A program made the position numbers and the translations under genes. The notes beneath the pieces were generated by a model that had not been told where the DNA came from, did not search any database, and worked only from the letters and a program-made list of their open reading frames with translations. Shown here piece by piece: positions 19,901-28,215 of a stretch of 64,000 bases of DNA (positions are counted from its first letter, which is position 1; every line of letters starts with the position of its first letter). The stretch is from Ruminococcus difficilis (GTDB taxonomy: Bacteria; Bacillota_A; Clostridia; Oscillospirales; Acutalibacteraceae): assembly GCF_016680995.1 (NCBI RefSeq), contig NZ_JAEQMG010000035.1, forward strand, positions 106,762 to 170,761. The letters run 5' to 3'.

Positions 19901-21177
19901 ACGTTCGTTCCAACCAGACCTACACCACTTCTCCCGACACTTCTCTCAACCGCAACTATATCACTCCCGCTCTGGCGTCCGGCTTCTATCAGCCCGGCGT
20001 GCTGAATGTGGTTTATCTCTACACCGGTGACGCGCCCACTCCCGATCCCGGAAAGCAGATCTACGGTGATGTTGACGGCGACGGCTATGTCACTGTTATG
20101 GACGCTACCGTGCTCCAGAGATCCTTGGCTGGTATGTCGACTCTGACCAACGATCAGAAGACCGTTGCCGATGTTGACGCGGATGACTCTGTCACCTCCG
20201 TTGACCTTACCTGCATCCAGCGTTACCTCGCTGAGGTGAAGGTCAAGGGCAACCGCACCGGTCAGGTCGTCGGTGAGGCTCCCGTAGGCGAGCACACTTA
20301 TGATGAGTTCCTTAACGCGTATACCGCTTTGAATACGCTGTTTGCGAAGTATCCGGCTGACAAGTACGGCTCCAACGCCGCTTACCAGCAGGCACAGGCT
20401 GCTCTGAGCGCTTATGCTGCTACCGCGATGAATCCCGCTGCCGACGTTGAGGATATCGACGAAGGTTACAACGCATGTGCCGCGGCATACGCTGCGCTCA
20501 GCGCTGTTCAACTCGATGACGACGATGATGATGACGATGACGATACCGGCAGAACCATCATCTTCTCGAACAACAAGGGCTTCAGCAACGTCCATATCTA
20601 TTACTGGGGCGACGGCGATGGTCCCGTAGCATGGCCCGGTGTTGAGATGACTTATCTCGACACTAACGAGTACGGCGAGCAGCGCTATACCTTCGAGATG
20701 CCCGAGGGTATGACCAACTTCATCATCAACGACGGCACACAGCAGACTGTTGACATTCCGTTCACCGGCTCTACCGGCGTTTACATGACCGATAAGGACG
20801 GCGAAGGTCACTATATGGTCGACTTCTATGATATCGAAGGCGGCACCGGCGGCGGTGGCGGAGATGATCATCACGAGGATCTGCCTTATTTCCTGCTGAC
20901 CGATAACTTCGGTTGGGGTACAGCCTATGTTTACGCTTGGAACGATAACGGTCCTTTGAACGGCGAGTGGCCTGGTTCCGCTATGGCTGAAACCGTTACC
21001 AATGATATGGGTCAGACCCAGTTCAAGTGCTATGTTCCCGAAGGCGCTACGGGCGTCATCCTGAGCAACGGCAACGGCGCTCAGACCGAGGATATCACCG
21101 ACTTCAGCCATGCAGGCTACTGGATGGACGGTACGCAGAACAGTTCGGGTCACTATCTCGTTACCGCATGGGATTGA
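16972..21177 (+). CDS. Secreted type I pullulanase with dockerin and starch-binding modules
   Basis: 1401 residues. Hydrolyses alpha-1,6 bonds of starch outside the cell. Order: signal peptide to about residue 27 (ending ASAAEA); CBM48-like domain (FKVWAPEATSVMVKM); GH13 catalytic domain with the pullulanase mark NWGYDPKNYNVPEGSYSSDP, VYNHTF, DGFRFDLMG (nucleophile), MYGEPW (acid/base) and TDNHDNF; beta-rich modules; a dockerin from about residue 1029 (DVDGDGYVTVMDATVLQ and DVDADDSVTSVDLTCIQRYL); a helical FIVAR-like segment; ten consecutive Asp; then two CBM26-like starch-binding modules to the C-terminus. The dockerin is internal rather than terminal. Start fixed by GAAGGAGAGGATTAC. Confidence 0.93.
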   Translation: MKIRRIISIALAVLMLMSVFTVAASAAEADLADTGYSNQSYLENYAAQAAKEKNLGATYTPSATTFKVWAPEATSVMVKMFTTGTDAESGAAVLGTSAMTYDSTTGIWSLTKSGDLKNTYYTYLVTRNGVVSETVDPYAKGVGANGDRSMVVDLDSTDPAGWDQDSHVLFNNPGEAVVWEIHVRDFSIDVSSGVSEENRGKYLAFTEGNTTVNGEGAVASCVDYLVEHNVNCVQLMPVEDFASIDETDNQTKRNWGYDPKNYNVPEGSYSSDPYDGNTRIKEFKMLVQALHDRGISVVMDVVYNHTFVREGSPFSKTVPKYFYRMSNMAGNTYHNGSGLGNVLSSEKAMTRQYIQDSLLYWANEYHIDGFRFDLMGCFDTNSVKAWRSALDQVDSRILMYGEPWAGGSDIGINNAVNKGNIASLTRVGGFNEGYSDALKGSHETATGTGFLNGGSATEVLKAAGGTATDFSGAKPEQMIQYTDNHDNFTLFDKILAANRTSGFKTGKDDPTLYNTNKNIVETTDAKVLGQVKLGLTSALTAQGIPFTVAGTEFCRTKYGDQNSYRSPDNMNAINWSRASKYKAVSDYYAGLVAIRKAVSAFGDTTANNISTVSGCTAWQITNNKSGEWNKVIVALNNSDSAKSISLSGSWNVVANGTKAGTTSLGTASGSYSVPAWSSVVLVDSASFGNYSQPALGTSKLTVEHYTRDSASGSYSKAKTEKFEYKENQTWRASQDLSILFDHTLTNTESTASGNATYGTAVAGQDITVKFYYTREIGSAYLTVNFIDNATGTQAKAPMKYRLKDGDKFSIPATRVQGYQLDTTKVPGNTVGEFNSASPATFNFYYNKLSNTTTKVHYYNAKGWSWVNCYAYDDLGNEPLGAWATQGKRDASKMNDDPDQSDSKWLVVTVPSSACYVMFHNTNANAQVPDQGEPGYEVAGEAWIKDNVTSFNCSIVTSHIDLETGEKLAPDVTKSFTNVRSNQTYTTSPDTSLNRNYITPALASGFYQPGVLNVVYLYTGDAPTPDPGKQIYGDVDGDGYVTVMDATVLQRSLAGMSTLTNDQKTVADVDADDSVTSVDLTCIQRYLAEVKVKGNRTGQVVGEAPVGEHTYDEFLNAYTALNTLFAKYPADKYGSNAAYQQAQAALSAYAATAMNPAADVEDIDEGYNACAAAYAALSAVQLDDDDDDDDDDTGRTIIFSNNKGFSNVHIYYWGDGDGPVAWPGVEMTYLDTNEYGEQRYTFEMPEGMTNFIINDGTQQTVDIPFTGSTGVYMTDKDGEGHYMVDFYDIEGGTGGGGGDDHHEDLPYFLLTDNFGWGTAYVYAWNDNGPLNGEWPGSAMAETVTNDMGQTQFKCYVPEGATGVILSNGNGAQTEDITDFSHAGYWMDGTQNSSGHYLVTAWD

Positions 21178-21223
21178 TCTTGACCGATCATTAAAAACCG
21201 AATAATCGATTAATGTGAAAAAA

Positions 21224-21257
21224 GGGAGCAGATTTCGGTCTGCTCCCTGATTTTATC
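21224..21257 (+). terminator. Terminator of the pullulanase gene
   Basis: GGGAGCAGA / TCTGCTCCC 9-bp stem with a 6-nt loop, followed by TGATTTTAT. Confidence 0.8.
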
Positions 21258-21267
21258 CCTATTTCAC

Positions 21268-21296
21268 TTGCAATAATATGGTTTTCATGGTAGTAT
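21268..21296 (+). promoter_or_regulatory. Promoter of the alarmone hydrolase-STAS-phosphatase operon
   Basis: TTGCAA (21268-21273), 17 bp, TAGTAT (21291-21296). Confidence 0.5.
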
Positions 21297-21328
21297 ATCC
21301 ATGAATAAGAATATTATTAGGAGATAAA

Positions 21329-21895
21329 ATGGATTTATTAGAAAAAGCGATCATCTTTGCGGTGCGCGCACACGAAGGGATGATCCGTGAAAAAAGCGGA
21401 ATGCCGTATATTTTGCATCCGATCGAAGCGACGACGATCGCTTCTACGCTGACAAATGATCGCGAGGTGCTCGCGGCGATGATGCTCCATGATACGGTCG
21501 AGGATACCGATACCGCATTTGACGATATCCGCCGGGAGTTCGGCGATCGTGTGGAGCAGCTCGTGCATGGCGAGACGGAAAAGGAATACGCGGAGTTATC
21601 GCGCGAAGATAGCTGGAAACTGAGAAAAGAAGAGTCGCTCACGCGTCTGCGCGCCAATCAGGATCGTTCTGTCAAGATCATGTGGCTCTCTGACAAGTTA
21701 TCCAACGCGCGTTCTTTATTGCGTATTTTTGAAGAGCGCGGCGACGCGATGTGGGAACTCTTCCATCAAAAGGATAAGAGTGTACAGGAATGGTATTATC
21801 GTTCCGTTGCCGACGCATTGTCGGAGTTTTCCGAAACCCCTGCATACCGAGAGTATGTTCTTTTGATCGATTATATATTTGGAGGTCAAACATGA
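21329..21895 (+). CDS. Stand-alone (p)ppGpp hydrolase-like HD protein
   Basis: 188 residues, only the HD hydrolase domain of RelA/SpoT proteins; the synthetase, TGS and ACT domains are absent. Metal and catalytic positions are visible: H30 in ILHPIEATT, HD and ED in MMLHDTVEDT (54-59), and SDKLSNAR with D122 and N126. Such small alarmone hydrolases break (p)ppGpp or related nucleotides. The stop overlaps the next start (ATGA), so it is made together with a STAS-kinase protein. Confidence 0.85.
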   Translation: MDLLEKAIIFAVRAHEGMIREKSGMPYILHPIEATTIASTLTNDREVLAAMMLHDTVEDTDTAFDDIRREFGDRVEQLVHGETEKEYAELSREDSWKLRKEESLTRLRANQDRSVKIMWLSDKLSNARSLLRIFEERGDAMWELFHQKDKSVQEWYYRSVADALSEFSETPAYREYVLLIDYIFGGQT

Positions 21896-23061
21896 AATCA
21901 GAGCTGAATAATGGTACTTTGACGATCTGGCTGGATGGTCGTATCGATTCACACCGTGCGCCGACGGTCGAAATAGAGATCAATAATATTGTCAAGAAAA
22001 CGGATTTTGATCATTTGGTGCTTGACGCCGAGGATATGGAATACATCAGCAGCGCGGGTCTGCGGATCATCTTAAAGCTGCTCAAGAAACATAGGGATGT
22101 TACGTTGGTCAACGTCAGCTCCGAGGTCTATGAGATATTGGAGATGACCGGCTTTACGGAGATGATGACGGTCGAAAGAGCGCTGAAATGTATCGACGTT
22201 ACCGGTAAAAAGATCATCGGTAAGGGCGCTAACGGCGTGATCTACCGTATTGATAACGATACCATCGTCAAGGTGTACAACGAGGCGGATACCCTCGATC
22301 ATATCAAGGCGGAGCATGATATGTCCCGCACGGCTTTTATTCTGGGAATTCCCACCGCGATCCCCTTCGGGATCGTCAAGGTAGGGGAGAGATACGGCTC
22401 GATCTTTGAGCTGATCAACGCAAGGACCTTTGCCGAGCTGCTTCAGCAGGATCCGACACAGATCGAGTTTGTTGCGCAGCAGACGGTCGAACTGGCAAAA
22501 ACACTGCACGAAACTGAGGCGCCTGTTGGGATACCGCTTCACAGCGACGTCGCCCGTCAGTGGCTCGACGAGGCAAAGAGCAGCTTTGACCCGCAGCATT
22601 TCGCTAAGCTCAGCGCGCTGATCAAGATGATCCCCGAGACAGGCACCATGCTGCACGGCGATCTGCACATCAAGAACATCATGCAGTATGAGGATGAGGC
22701 GCTGCTGATCGATATGGATACGCTCAGCGCGGGTCATCCGATCTATGAGCTGGCGTGCATTTATAACGCGTATGAGGGCTTCGGTATCTGTGATCCGAAT
22801 GTTTTCAAAAACTTCCTGTCGGTGGATGAAAGCGTGGTCAAGCCGCTTCTGCACCGTATTCTGGAGCTGTACCTCGAAACCGATGATGAGGACAGGATCA
22901 ATGAGGTCAAGGAGAAAGCCTCTGTGATCGGACTGCTGCGCGTACTGCGCAGGATCATCCGTATCGGTGAACAGGATACACCGGAAGGCAAAAAGCTGTT
23001 AGAGGAGTGCCGTGATCGTATCAATCGCGCGGTCGATCATCTGGATACATTGACTTTTTGA
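21892..23061 (+). CDS. STAS domain fused to an APH-like kinase
   Basis: 389 residues. Residues 1-98 form a STAS (anti-sigma antagonist) domain with YISSAGLRI; S54 sits where SpoIIAA/RsbV proteins are phosphorylated. Residues 105-389 form a small-molecule or protein kinase of the aminoglycoside/choline kinase type: GKGANGVIYRI loop, KVY Lys, catalytic MLHGDLHIKNIM near 257 and IDMDT. The start at 21892 is set by TGGAGGTCAAAC and overlaps the upstream stop. The fusion suggests the kinase acts on, or is controlled through, partner switching by its own STAS domain (inference). Confidence 0.85.
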   Translation: MKSELNNGTLTIWLDGRIDSHRAPTVEIEINNIVKKTDFDHLVLDAEDMEYISSAGLRIILKLLKKHRDVTLVNVSSEVYEILEMTGFTEMMTVERALKCIDVTGKKIIGKGANGVIYRIDNDTIVKVYNEADTLDHIKAEHDMSRTAFILGIPTAIPFGIVKVGERYGSIFELINARTFAELLQQDPTQIEFVAQQTVELAKTLHETEAPVGIPLHSDVARQWLDEAKSSFDPQHFAKLSALIKMIPETGTMLHGDLHIKNIMQYEDEALLIDMDTLSAGHPIYELACIYNAYEGFGICDPNVFKNFLSVDESVVKPLLHRILELYLETDDEDRINEVKEKASVIGLLRVLRRIIRIGEQDTPEGKKLLEECRDRINRAVDHLDTLTF

Positions 23062-23076
23062 TATAAAGGAACGATT

Positions 23077-25107
23077 ATGAAAGTCTTCAAAAAATTGTTT
23101 AAAAACTTTGAAGCGAATATCATCACCTTTACCGTACTGCTGTTGCTGTTGTTCAGTATTCTGGTATCGGTGATCGGTTACGGTAGTTTTACGAAAGCGT
23201 TTGAGTTGGAGTACGACAACACCACCTATCATATGGCGGATACCGCTACAGCGCTGATAGACGGTGATCAAATCGATGATTATCTGGCTAACGGCGCCGA
23301 TGACGCATCCTACAAAAGCACGAAGAATGCTTTGGATACGTATTGCCTGAAGATGGATGTGTCTCTGGTCTATCTGATCCAGGTGGATACGACCGATTAT
23401 AATCATTTTGTATCTGTTTTTAACTGTGTCGGCAAGGACGCTCCCTATACGGAATGGGAATTGGGCTCGGTTCATGATACGACCAACGACGAGTATAGGG
23501 AAACCTATCGTCAGTTGTATGACGGCACTCTTGAACATGGCACGATCTATCGTACCGATAACCTGAGAGGCGCGCCGCCGCATATCACGACGCTGGTGCC
23601 GCTGAAGGATTCTGACGGCAAGACCGTCGCCGTGTTATGTATACAGCGTATGATGGACCGTATGGTTGAAGCCCGCAGACCCTTTTTGTATATCATCGCC
23701 GGCTCCACGGCGGGGTTGATGCTCTTTTCATCTATTATTTCCGCAATATATATCCGCAGGCAGTTCGTCAGACCGATCCACAAGATCATCCGCGAGGCAA
23801 AGCGTTTTGCGAATGAAAACAAGCCCGGTGAAAAGCTCGGCGCGGATATCAGTTATATTGAAGAGCTCTCCGTGTTAGCGACCTCGATCGATAAGATGGA
23901 GGAGGATATGCTGCAATACATCGATAACCTGACTGCCGCCACCGCGGAGAAGGAGCGTATCGGAACGGAGCTCTCTCTGGCGACGGCGATCCAGGCAAAT
24001 TCTCTGCCGAATACATTCCCCGCGTTCCCCGACCGCAGTGATTTTGATATCTATGCGTCCATGACCCCCGCGAAAGCGGTCGGCGGTGATTTTTATGATT
24101 TCTTCCTGATCGACGATGATCATCTTGCCGTTGTGATCGCGGATGTATCCGGAAAGGGTATTCCCGCCTCGCTGTTTATGATGGTCACCAAGATCTTAGT
24201 CAATGAGATCTCGCAGCACAGCGGCTTTACTCCCGCACAGGCGCTTCAGCTGGTCAACGAGCGTGTTTGTCCGCGCAATCGTGAGGACATGTTCGTTACG
24301 GTGTGGCTGGGCTTCATAGAGCTGTCAACCGGCAAGGTCATCAGCGCCAATGCCGGTCATGAGGATCCTGCCATTATGCGGAAGGACGGCGAATTCGAGA
24401 TCCTCAAATCCCGTCACGGATTTGTCATCGGCGCGATCGACACAGTCAAATATCATAATTTTGAATTTACACTCGGGCGCGGCGATAAGCTGTTCCTGTA
24501 TACCGACGGTATCCCCGAGGCAACAGATATAGATAATAACATGATGTCCATTGACGGTATGCTCAAGGCGCTGAATCAGTATAAAGAAGAAAGTCCGCAG
24601 GGTATCATCGAGGGCGTGATCAGGAGCGTCAACGAATTTGTCGGCGAAGCGCCGCAGTTCGATGATATGACGACTGTCTGTCTGGAACTGAAGGGAAAAG
24701 AGACTGCCCGACTTGTTGTTGACGCCGAGAGATCTGAAATGGACACGGTCAATGAGTTTGTCCATCAGCACCTCAGCGATACTCCGTGTTCCTTCAAAAC
24801 GCTGATGGATCTGGATCTGGCGGTCGAAGAGATTTTTGTCAATATCGCGAATTACGCCTACGGAGAGGAAAGGGGAAAGGCAGAAATTATTCTTTTAAAG
24901 AATAATGATTCTGTTTCGCTGACCTTTGTCGATCAGGGTATCCCGTATAATCCGCTGGCAAAGCCCGATCCAGATACCACGCTCAGCGCGTCGGAACGAC
25001 AGATCGGCGGACTGGGGATCTTCCTCGTCAAAAAGATGATGGATGAAACCTCCTATGAATACAAGAATGGCTCCAATCGCTTCACAATGGTGAAGAAGTT
25101 CACTTAA
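23077..25107 (+). CDS. Membrane SpoIIE/RsbU-type phosphatase fused to RsbW-like ATPase
   Basis: 676 residues. Membrane segment near 17-38, an extracytoplasmic sensing domain of about 170 residues, a second membrane segment (FLYIIAGSTAGLMLFSSIIS), then HAMP. A PP2C SpoIIE domain follows with GGDFYDFF and IADVSGKGIPASL. The C-terminal HATPase of anti-sigma-kinase type shows DLAVEEIFVNIANYAY and QIGGLGIFLVKKMMD. Phosphatase and kinase-type ATPase in one chain could set the phosphorylation state of the STAS protein encoded 15 bp upstream. Confidence 0.9.
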   Translation: MKVFKKLFKNFEANIITFTVLLLLLFSILVSVIGYGSFTKAFELEYDNTTYHMADTATALIDGDQIDDYLANGADDASYKSTKNALDTYCLKMDVSLVYLIQVDTTDYNHFVSVFNCVGKDAPYTEWELGSVHDTTNDEYRETYRQLYDGTLEHGTIYRTDNLRGAPPHITTLVPLKDSDGKTVAVLCIQRMMDRMVEARRPFLYIIAGSTAGLMLFSSIISAIYIRRQFVRPIHKIIREAKRFANENKPGEKLGADISYIEELSVLATSIDKMEEDMLQYIDNLTAATAEKERIGTELSLATAIQANSLPNTFPAFPDRSDFDIYASMTPAKAVGGDFYDFFLIDDDHLAVVIADVSGKGIPASLFMMVTKILVNEISQHSGFTPAQALQLVNERVCPRNREDMFVTVWLGFIELSTGKVISANAGHEDPAIMRKDGEFEILKSRHGFVIGAIDTVKYHNFEFTLGRGDKLFLYTDGIPEATDIDNNMMSIDGMLKALNQYKEESPQGIIEGVIRSVNEFVGEAPQFDDMTTVCLELKGKETARLVVDAERSEMDTVNEFVHQHLSDTPCSFKTLMDLDLAVEEIFVNIANYAYGEERGKAEIILLKNNDSVSLTFVDQGIPYNPLAKPDPDTTLSASERQIGGLGIFLVKKMMDETSYEYKNGSNRFTMVKKFT

Positions 25108-25118
25108 TAGTATCAATA

Positions 25119-25153
25119 AAAACGCAGGACGTTTCGGCAACGTCCTGCGTTTT
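25119..25153. terminator. Bidirectional terminator between convergent operons
   Basis: 15-bp perfect stem (AAAACGCAGGACGTT and complement) around TCGGC, with T-runs on both strands. It serves the plus-strand phosphatase and the minus-strand HdeD-like gene. Confidence 0.9.
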
Positions 25154-25156
25154 AGT

Positions 25157-25699
25157 TTATTGGATATATACGATCGCTGTTTTTTTGAAGGCGGTGATGA
25201 TCTTTCTGATCCCCGCGTAGGCAACACTCAGACAGAAGCCGTATTTCAGGATGATCGTATTCTTCATGATCAGCCCGATGATCACCAGCGCCAGCGCGAA
25301 GATCACCATGGCGAGTCCTATGACCAGCTTACGGATCCAGTGGCGTGAGCCGTTCTTTTTTTCTTCAAACGCTCTGAGGATATCCACAAAGCCGCTGAAC
25401 GCGTAGATGATCAACAGGAAGATCAGGATGGTCAGGGATTTGTCGTCATAGAGCGAGTAGATGAACAAGCCTAAATCAAGGATGATGATCGCTTCACACA
25501 AGATGATCTTTCCGCCGACCATATGTCGCGCCATCATTACGTAATAGATCAGCTGGCTGATACTGTAGAAGAGAAGCATGAAGGAGATGATGAGCGTGAT
25601 GACGCCGTAGGAATCCTTAGGCAATAACAGCAATAGCAGGGAAATGACAAGATAGAGGATGCCGAGGATGAAAGAACGAACCCGTTGGAATCGACTCAT
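25157..25699 (-). CDS. HdeD-like (DUF308) membrane protein
   Basis: 180 residues with six hydrophobic segments, for example ILGILYLVISLLLLLLP. Resembles the DUF308/HdeD family of multi-pass proteins, role unclear here. The start at 25699 follows GGAGGAAACGAAAC and overlaps the stop of a 40-codon ORF by ATGA. Last gene of the alarmone synthetase-two-component operon. Confidence 0.75.
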   Translation of the reverse strand: MSRFQRVRSFILGILYLVISLLLLLLPKDSYGVITLIISFMLLFYSISQLIYYVMMARHMVGGKIILCEAIIILDLGLFIYSLYDDKSLTILIFLLIIYAFSGFVDILRAFEEKKNGSRHWIRKLVIGLAMVIFALALVIIGLIMKNTIILKYGFCLSVAYAGIRKIITAFKKTAIVYIQ

Positions 25700-25818
25700 G
25701 TTTCGTTTCCTCCCCGGTGCTGCTTGATCAGCGTGCAAAAGTCATTGATACCCCGCAATCTGTCTTCGTCATACTCGACAGAATTCCACGCGGCATAAAA
25801 GTGAAAACCCGAATTCAT
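25696..25818 (-). CDS. 40-residue ORF translationally coupled on both sides
   Basis: Runs ATG at 25818 to TGA at 25696. GGAGGTCAGCGC is its ribosome site. Its start overlaps the upstream stop (ATGA), and its own stop overlaps the start of the HdeD-like gene (ATGA). The peptide begins MNSGFHFYAAWNSVEYDEDR and is soluble and charged, with no known relative that I recognise. The double overlap strongly favours real translation. Confidence 0.65.
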   Translation of the reverse strand: MNSGFHFYAAWNSVEYDEDRLRGINDFCTLIKQHRGGNET

Positions 25819-26300
25819 GCGCTGACCTCCTGTTTTGCCTGTTTTCTGATCTTTCTCAGCGCAACAGAGGAATAGATCAGCTGGATCAAAAAGATCATCC
25901 TTGTCACATCGATGAAGATCGTGATAACCAGTATGAGCGGATCATCGATATCGATAAAATCAGTGATCAGATAGAATGCTTCAAGCAGGATCATCGCAAG
26001 GCCGTAAACACAGATCACTCCGGCAAAGAACAGGTAGACGGGCTTTACGTGCTTACCCTTACCTTCCGCTCGTGCGGACATCCCCAGCCATACATACACC
26101 AGTACGGTCAGAATGGCGACGACCCATGTCAATATGACGACAGCGAGCTGATCCTCTTCGCCGGTATCCTCATAATAGGCGCTGCCGAGCAGTATGACAG
26201 TCAATATCAGTTTAATGAAAGCCCACAGACCGAAAGCAATGACGCCGGTGCCCAGCGTTACCAGATTGTTTTCCAGCCGTCTGGTTTTCGCTCCCATCAT
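25815..26300 (-). CDS. Four-helix membrane protein of unknown function
   Basis: 161 residues, four hydrophobic segments (for example VIAFGLWAFIKLILTVILLG and LILVITIFIDVTRMIFLIQL), a basic C-terminus, not recognised. The start (ATGATG) overlaps the histidine kinase stop. The position suggests an accessory membrane partner of the sensor (inference). Confidence 0.72.
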   Translation of the reverse strand: MMGAKTRRLENNLVTLGTGVIAFGLWAFIKLILTVILLGSAYYEDTGEEDQLAVVILTWVVAILTVLVYVWLGMSARAEGKGKHVKPVYLFFAGVICVYGLAMILLEAFYLITDFIDIDDPLILVITIFIDVTRMIFLIQLIYSSVALRKIRKQAKQEVSA

Positions 26301-27547
26301 TTTTCACTTCCTTTTTTGTGATGGGCTTTTAATCGGTTGGACAGTTTGACATTGAACGTTAAGCCCTCTTCGGAGGGTACCGCCTCGATGGATCCGCCGT
26401 GCAGGACGGTGATGCGCTTGGCGATGGACAGTCCGATCCCGTGACCGCCGGTCGAGGAGGTGCGGGAGGAATCGGGACGGTAGAAGCGGTCGAACAGATG
26501 CTTGTAGTCGGCTTCTTGATCGACCTCGCAGGTGTTGTATATGCTCAGCGTTGTATGGCGCAGTTCCTTATTCAATTTGACGCGGAATTCCCCTTCATCG
26601 GTGACGTACTTAGACGCGTTCTCCACCAGTACGGAGACCAGCCGCTTGAGCTGATCGGTGTTGCCGTTGATGGTGACGTCGGGTTGGAGCTCATAGCTTG
26701 TCTGAACATTTTTAGCGCGGAATACTTCTTCAAAATCAGCGCAGACCGCCTCTGTCATTTCGCTGAGGTTGACCGCTTCGATATCGGAGATCTCATCGAC
26801 CTCTTCCAGACGGTTGAGGGTGAGCAGCTCTCCGACAAGCTCACTGATACGTGTTACCTGAGTCGTGATATTATTGAGCCATTCGCTTTCGCCGTTTTTA
26901 TAGGCGAGCACCTCCGCGTTAGCGGAGATAATGGCGATCGGTGTTTTTATCTCATGACTCGCGTCGGTGATGAATTGCTTTTGCATGCGCGAGTTCTCTT
27001 CAAACGGCTTGACGATACGGTTCGACAGGAACCAGAACACCACGGTGATCAGAACGATAAAGACGACCGCCAGCAGTGAGAGCATGAGCGTCAGCAGATC
27101 GACCGCGTTATACTCATAGGTGTAGTCGACGAATATGACCATGTCATTTTCATCGCTGACACGGTAGCGAAAATCGTTGTAATCTCCGGTCTTGAGGTTG
27201 GACATTTTCACGATGTCCGCCATAGCGACAGCTTTTCCCTCGTCGATCGACACGTTGTGATCGACGTAGACGACCACATGATCATTTTCTTCGTATTTCA
27301 CCGCGAAATAACGCATACGAAAGGGAGAATCCTCGTTATAGCTGTAAATGTTGAACAAACTCGGTTTGTTGATCTCGCTTTTTGGGGGAACTTCGCCCTG
27401 ATTATCGGCGATCAGCTCCGTCATGGCGTCAGCCCGTCGGGTGATCTCCGCGTTCAAAAAGATCGAGACGAACAGGATCGTCAGCGCAAAGACGATGGTA
27501 GCGGAGATGAACACACCGAGTACGATTTTTCTTCGCAGTTTTTTCAT
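26297..27547 (-). CDS. Sensor histidine kinase
   Basis: 416 residues. Two membrane segments (about 8-30 and 150-176) flank an extracytoplasmic domain of about 120 residues. HisKA carries ITDASHEIKTPIAI with the phospho-acceptor His; the HATPase domain has VSVLVENASKYV (N box) and TGGHGIGLSIAKRI (G box). It overlaps the response regulator by 4 bp. The stimulus is unknown. Confidence 0.93.
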   Translation of the reverse strand: MKKLRRKIVLGVFISATIVFALTILFVSIFLNAEITRRADAMTELIADNQGEVPPKSEINKPSLFNIYSYNEDSPFRMRYFAVKYEENDHVVVYVDHNVSIDEGKAVAMADIVKMSNLKTGDYNDFRYRVSDENDMVIFVDYTYEYNAVDLLTLMLSLLAVVFIVLITVVFWFLSNRIVKPFEENSRMQKQFITDASHEIKTPIAIISANAEVLAYKNGESEWLNNITTQVTRISELVGELLTLNRLEEVDEISDIEAVNLSEMTEAVCADFEEVFRAKNVQTSYELQPDVTINGNTDQLKRLVSVLVENASKYVTDEGEFRVKLNKELRHTTLSIYNTCEVDQEADYKHLFDRFYRPDSSRTSSTGGHGIGLSIAKRITVLHGGSIEAVPSEEGLTFNVKLSNRLKAHHKKGSEK

Positions 27548-28215
27548 GAGAGCTCCTCTTTCAGTTCGAAGGTATCGTCTTCGATGACGACGGCGACGTC
27601 GGCGTGGATCTGTCTGAGCTTGTTTTTCAGATAGTATAGGTACAGCTCCGCCTTCTCGGGGCTTTCTTTGCCGCCCCAGACCGCCTCGTTGATCTCTTCT
27701 GCGGAATAGATCCTGCCGACATTGCGGACGAGGTAGGTCAAAAGCTCCGCCTCGGGATTGTTCAGCCGCAGACTGCCCTTGTCGGATCTCAACTCGCAGG
27801 TGTTGGAGTTCAGCTCGATGTTCGCGTATTTGATGACGGAATGGCGGTAGTCGTTATTGCGGCGGATCAGGGATTGCAGACGCGCTACCAACTCCTTCAT
27901 CGCGAAGGGCTTAGAGAGATAATCATCCGCGCCCGTGGACAGTCCCGTGATACGATCGTCGAGCGTCGCTTTGGCGGTGAGCATCAGCACACAGGTGTGG
28001 TTGCCGTTTTGCCGCATGGCTTCGAGCACCTCGATACCATCCTTTTTCGGCATCATGATATCGAGAACGACTGCGTCAAAGTAATCCTTGTCCAGTGCCT
28101 CGAGCGCCTCTTCACCGTCATAGACGGGCGTGACGTCAAAGCCCTCCATTTTTAAGATCTCGACGACAGCGACAGAGAGCTGCCGCTCGTCTTCTGCGTA
28201 AAGTACCTTCATCAT
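27544..28215 (-). CDS. OmpR-family response regulator
   Basis: 223 residues. Receiver domain with acidic pair E8/D9, phospho-Asp D52 in VVLDIMMPKKDG and LSKPFAMKE Lys; C-terminal winged-helix domain. It is cotranscribed between the alarmone synthetase (the stop abuts this start) and the kinase. Target genes are not evident. Confidence 0.93.
   Translation of the reverse strand: MMKVLYAEDERQLSVAVVEILKMEGFDVTPVYDGEEALEALDKDYFDAVVLDIMMPKKDGIEVLEAMRQNGNHTCVLMLTAKATLDDRITGLSTGADDYLSKPFAMKELVARLQSLIRRNNDYRHSVIKYANIELNSNTCELRSDKGSLRLNNPEAELLTYLVRNVGRIYSAEEINEAVWGGKESPEKAELYLYYLKNKLRQIHADVAVVIEDDTFELKEELS

Noticed and set aside
18667..21153. 828-codon minus-strand open frame opposite the pullulanase
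   Set aside because: It mirrors codon bias of the plus-strand gene, has no recognisable domains or ribosome site, and the plus strand is certain.
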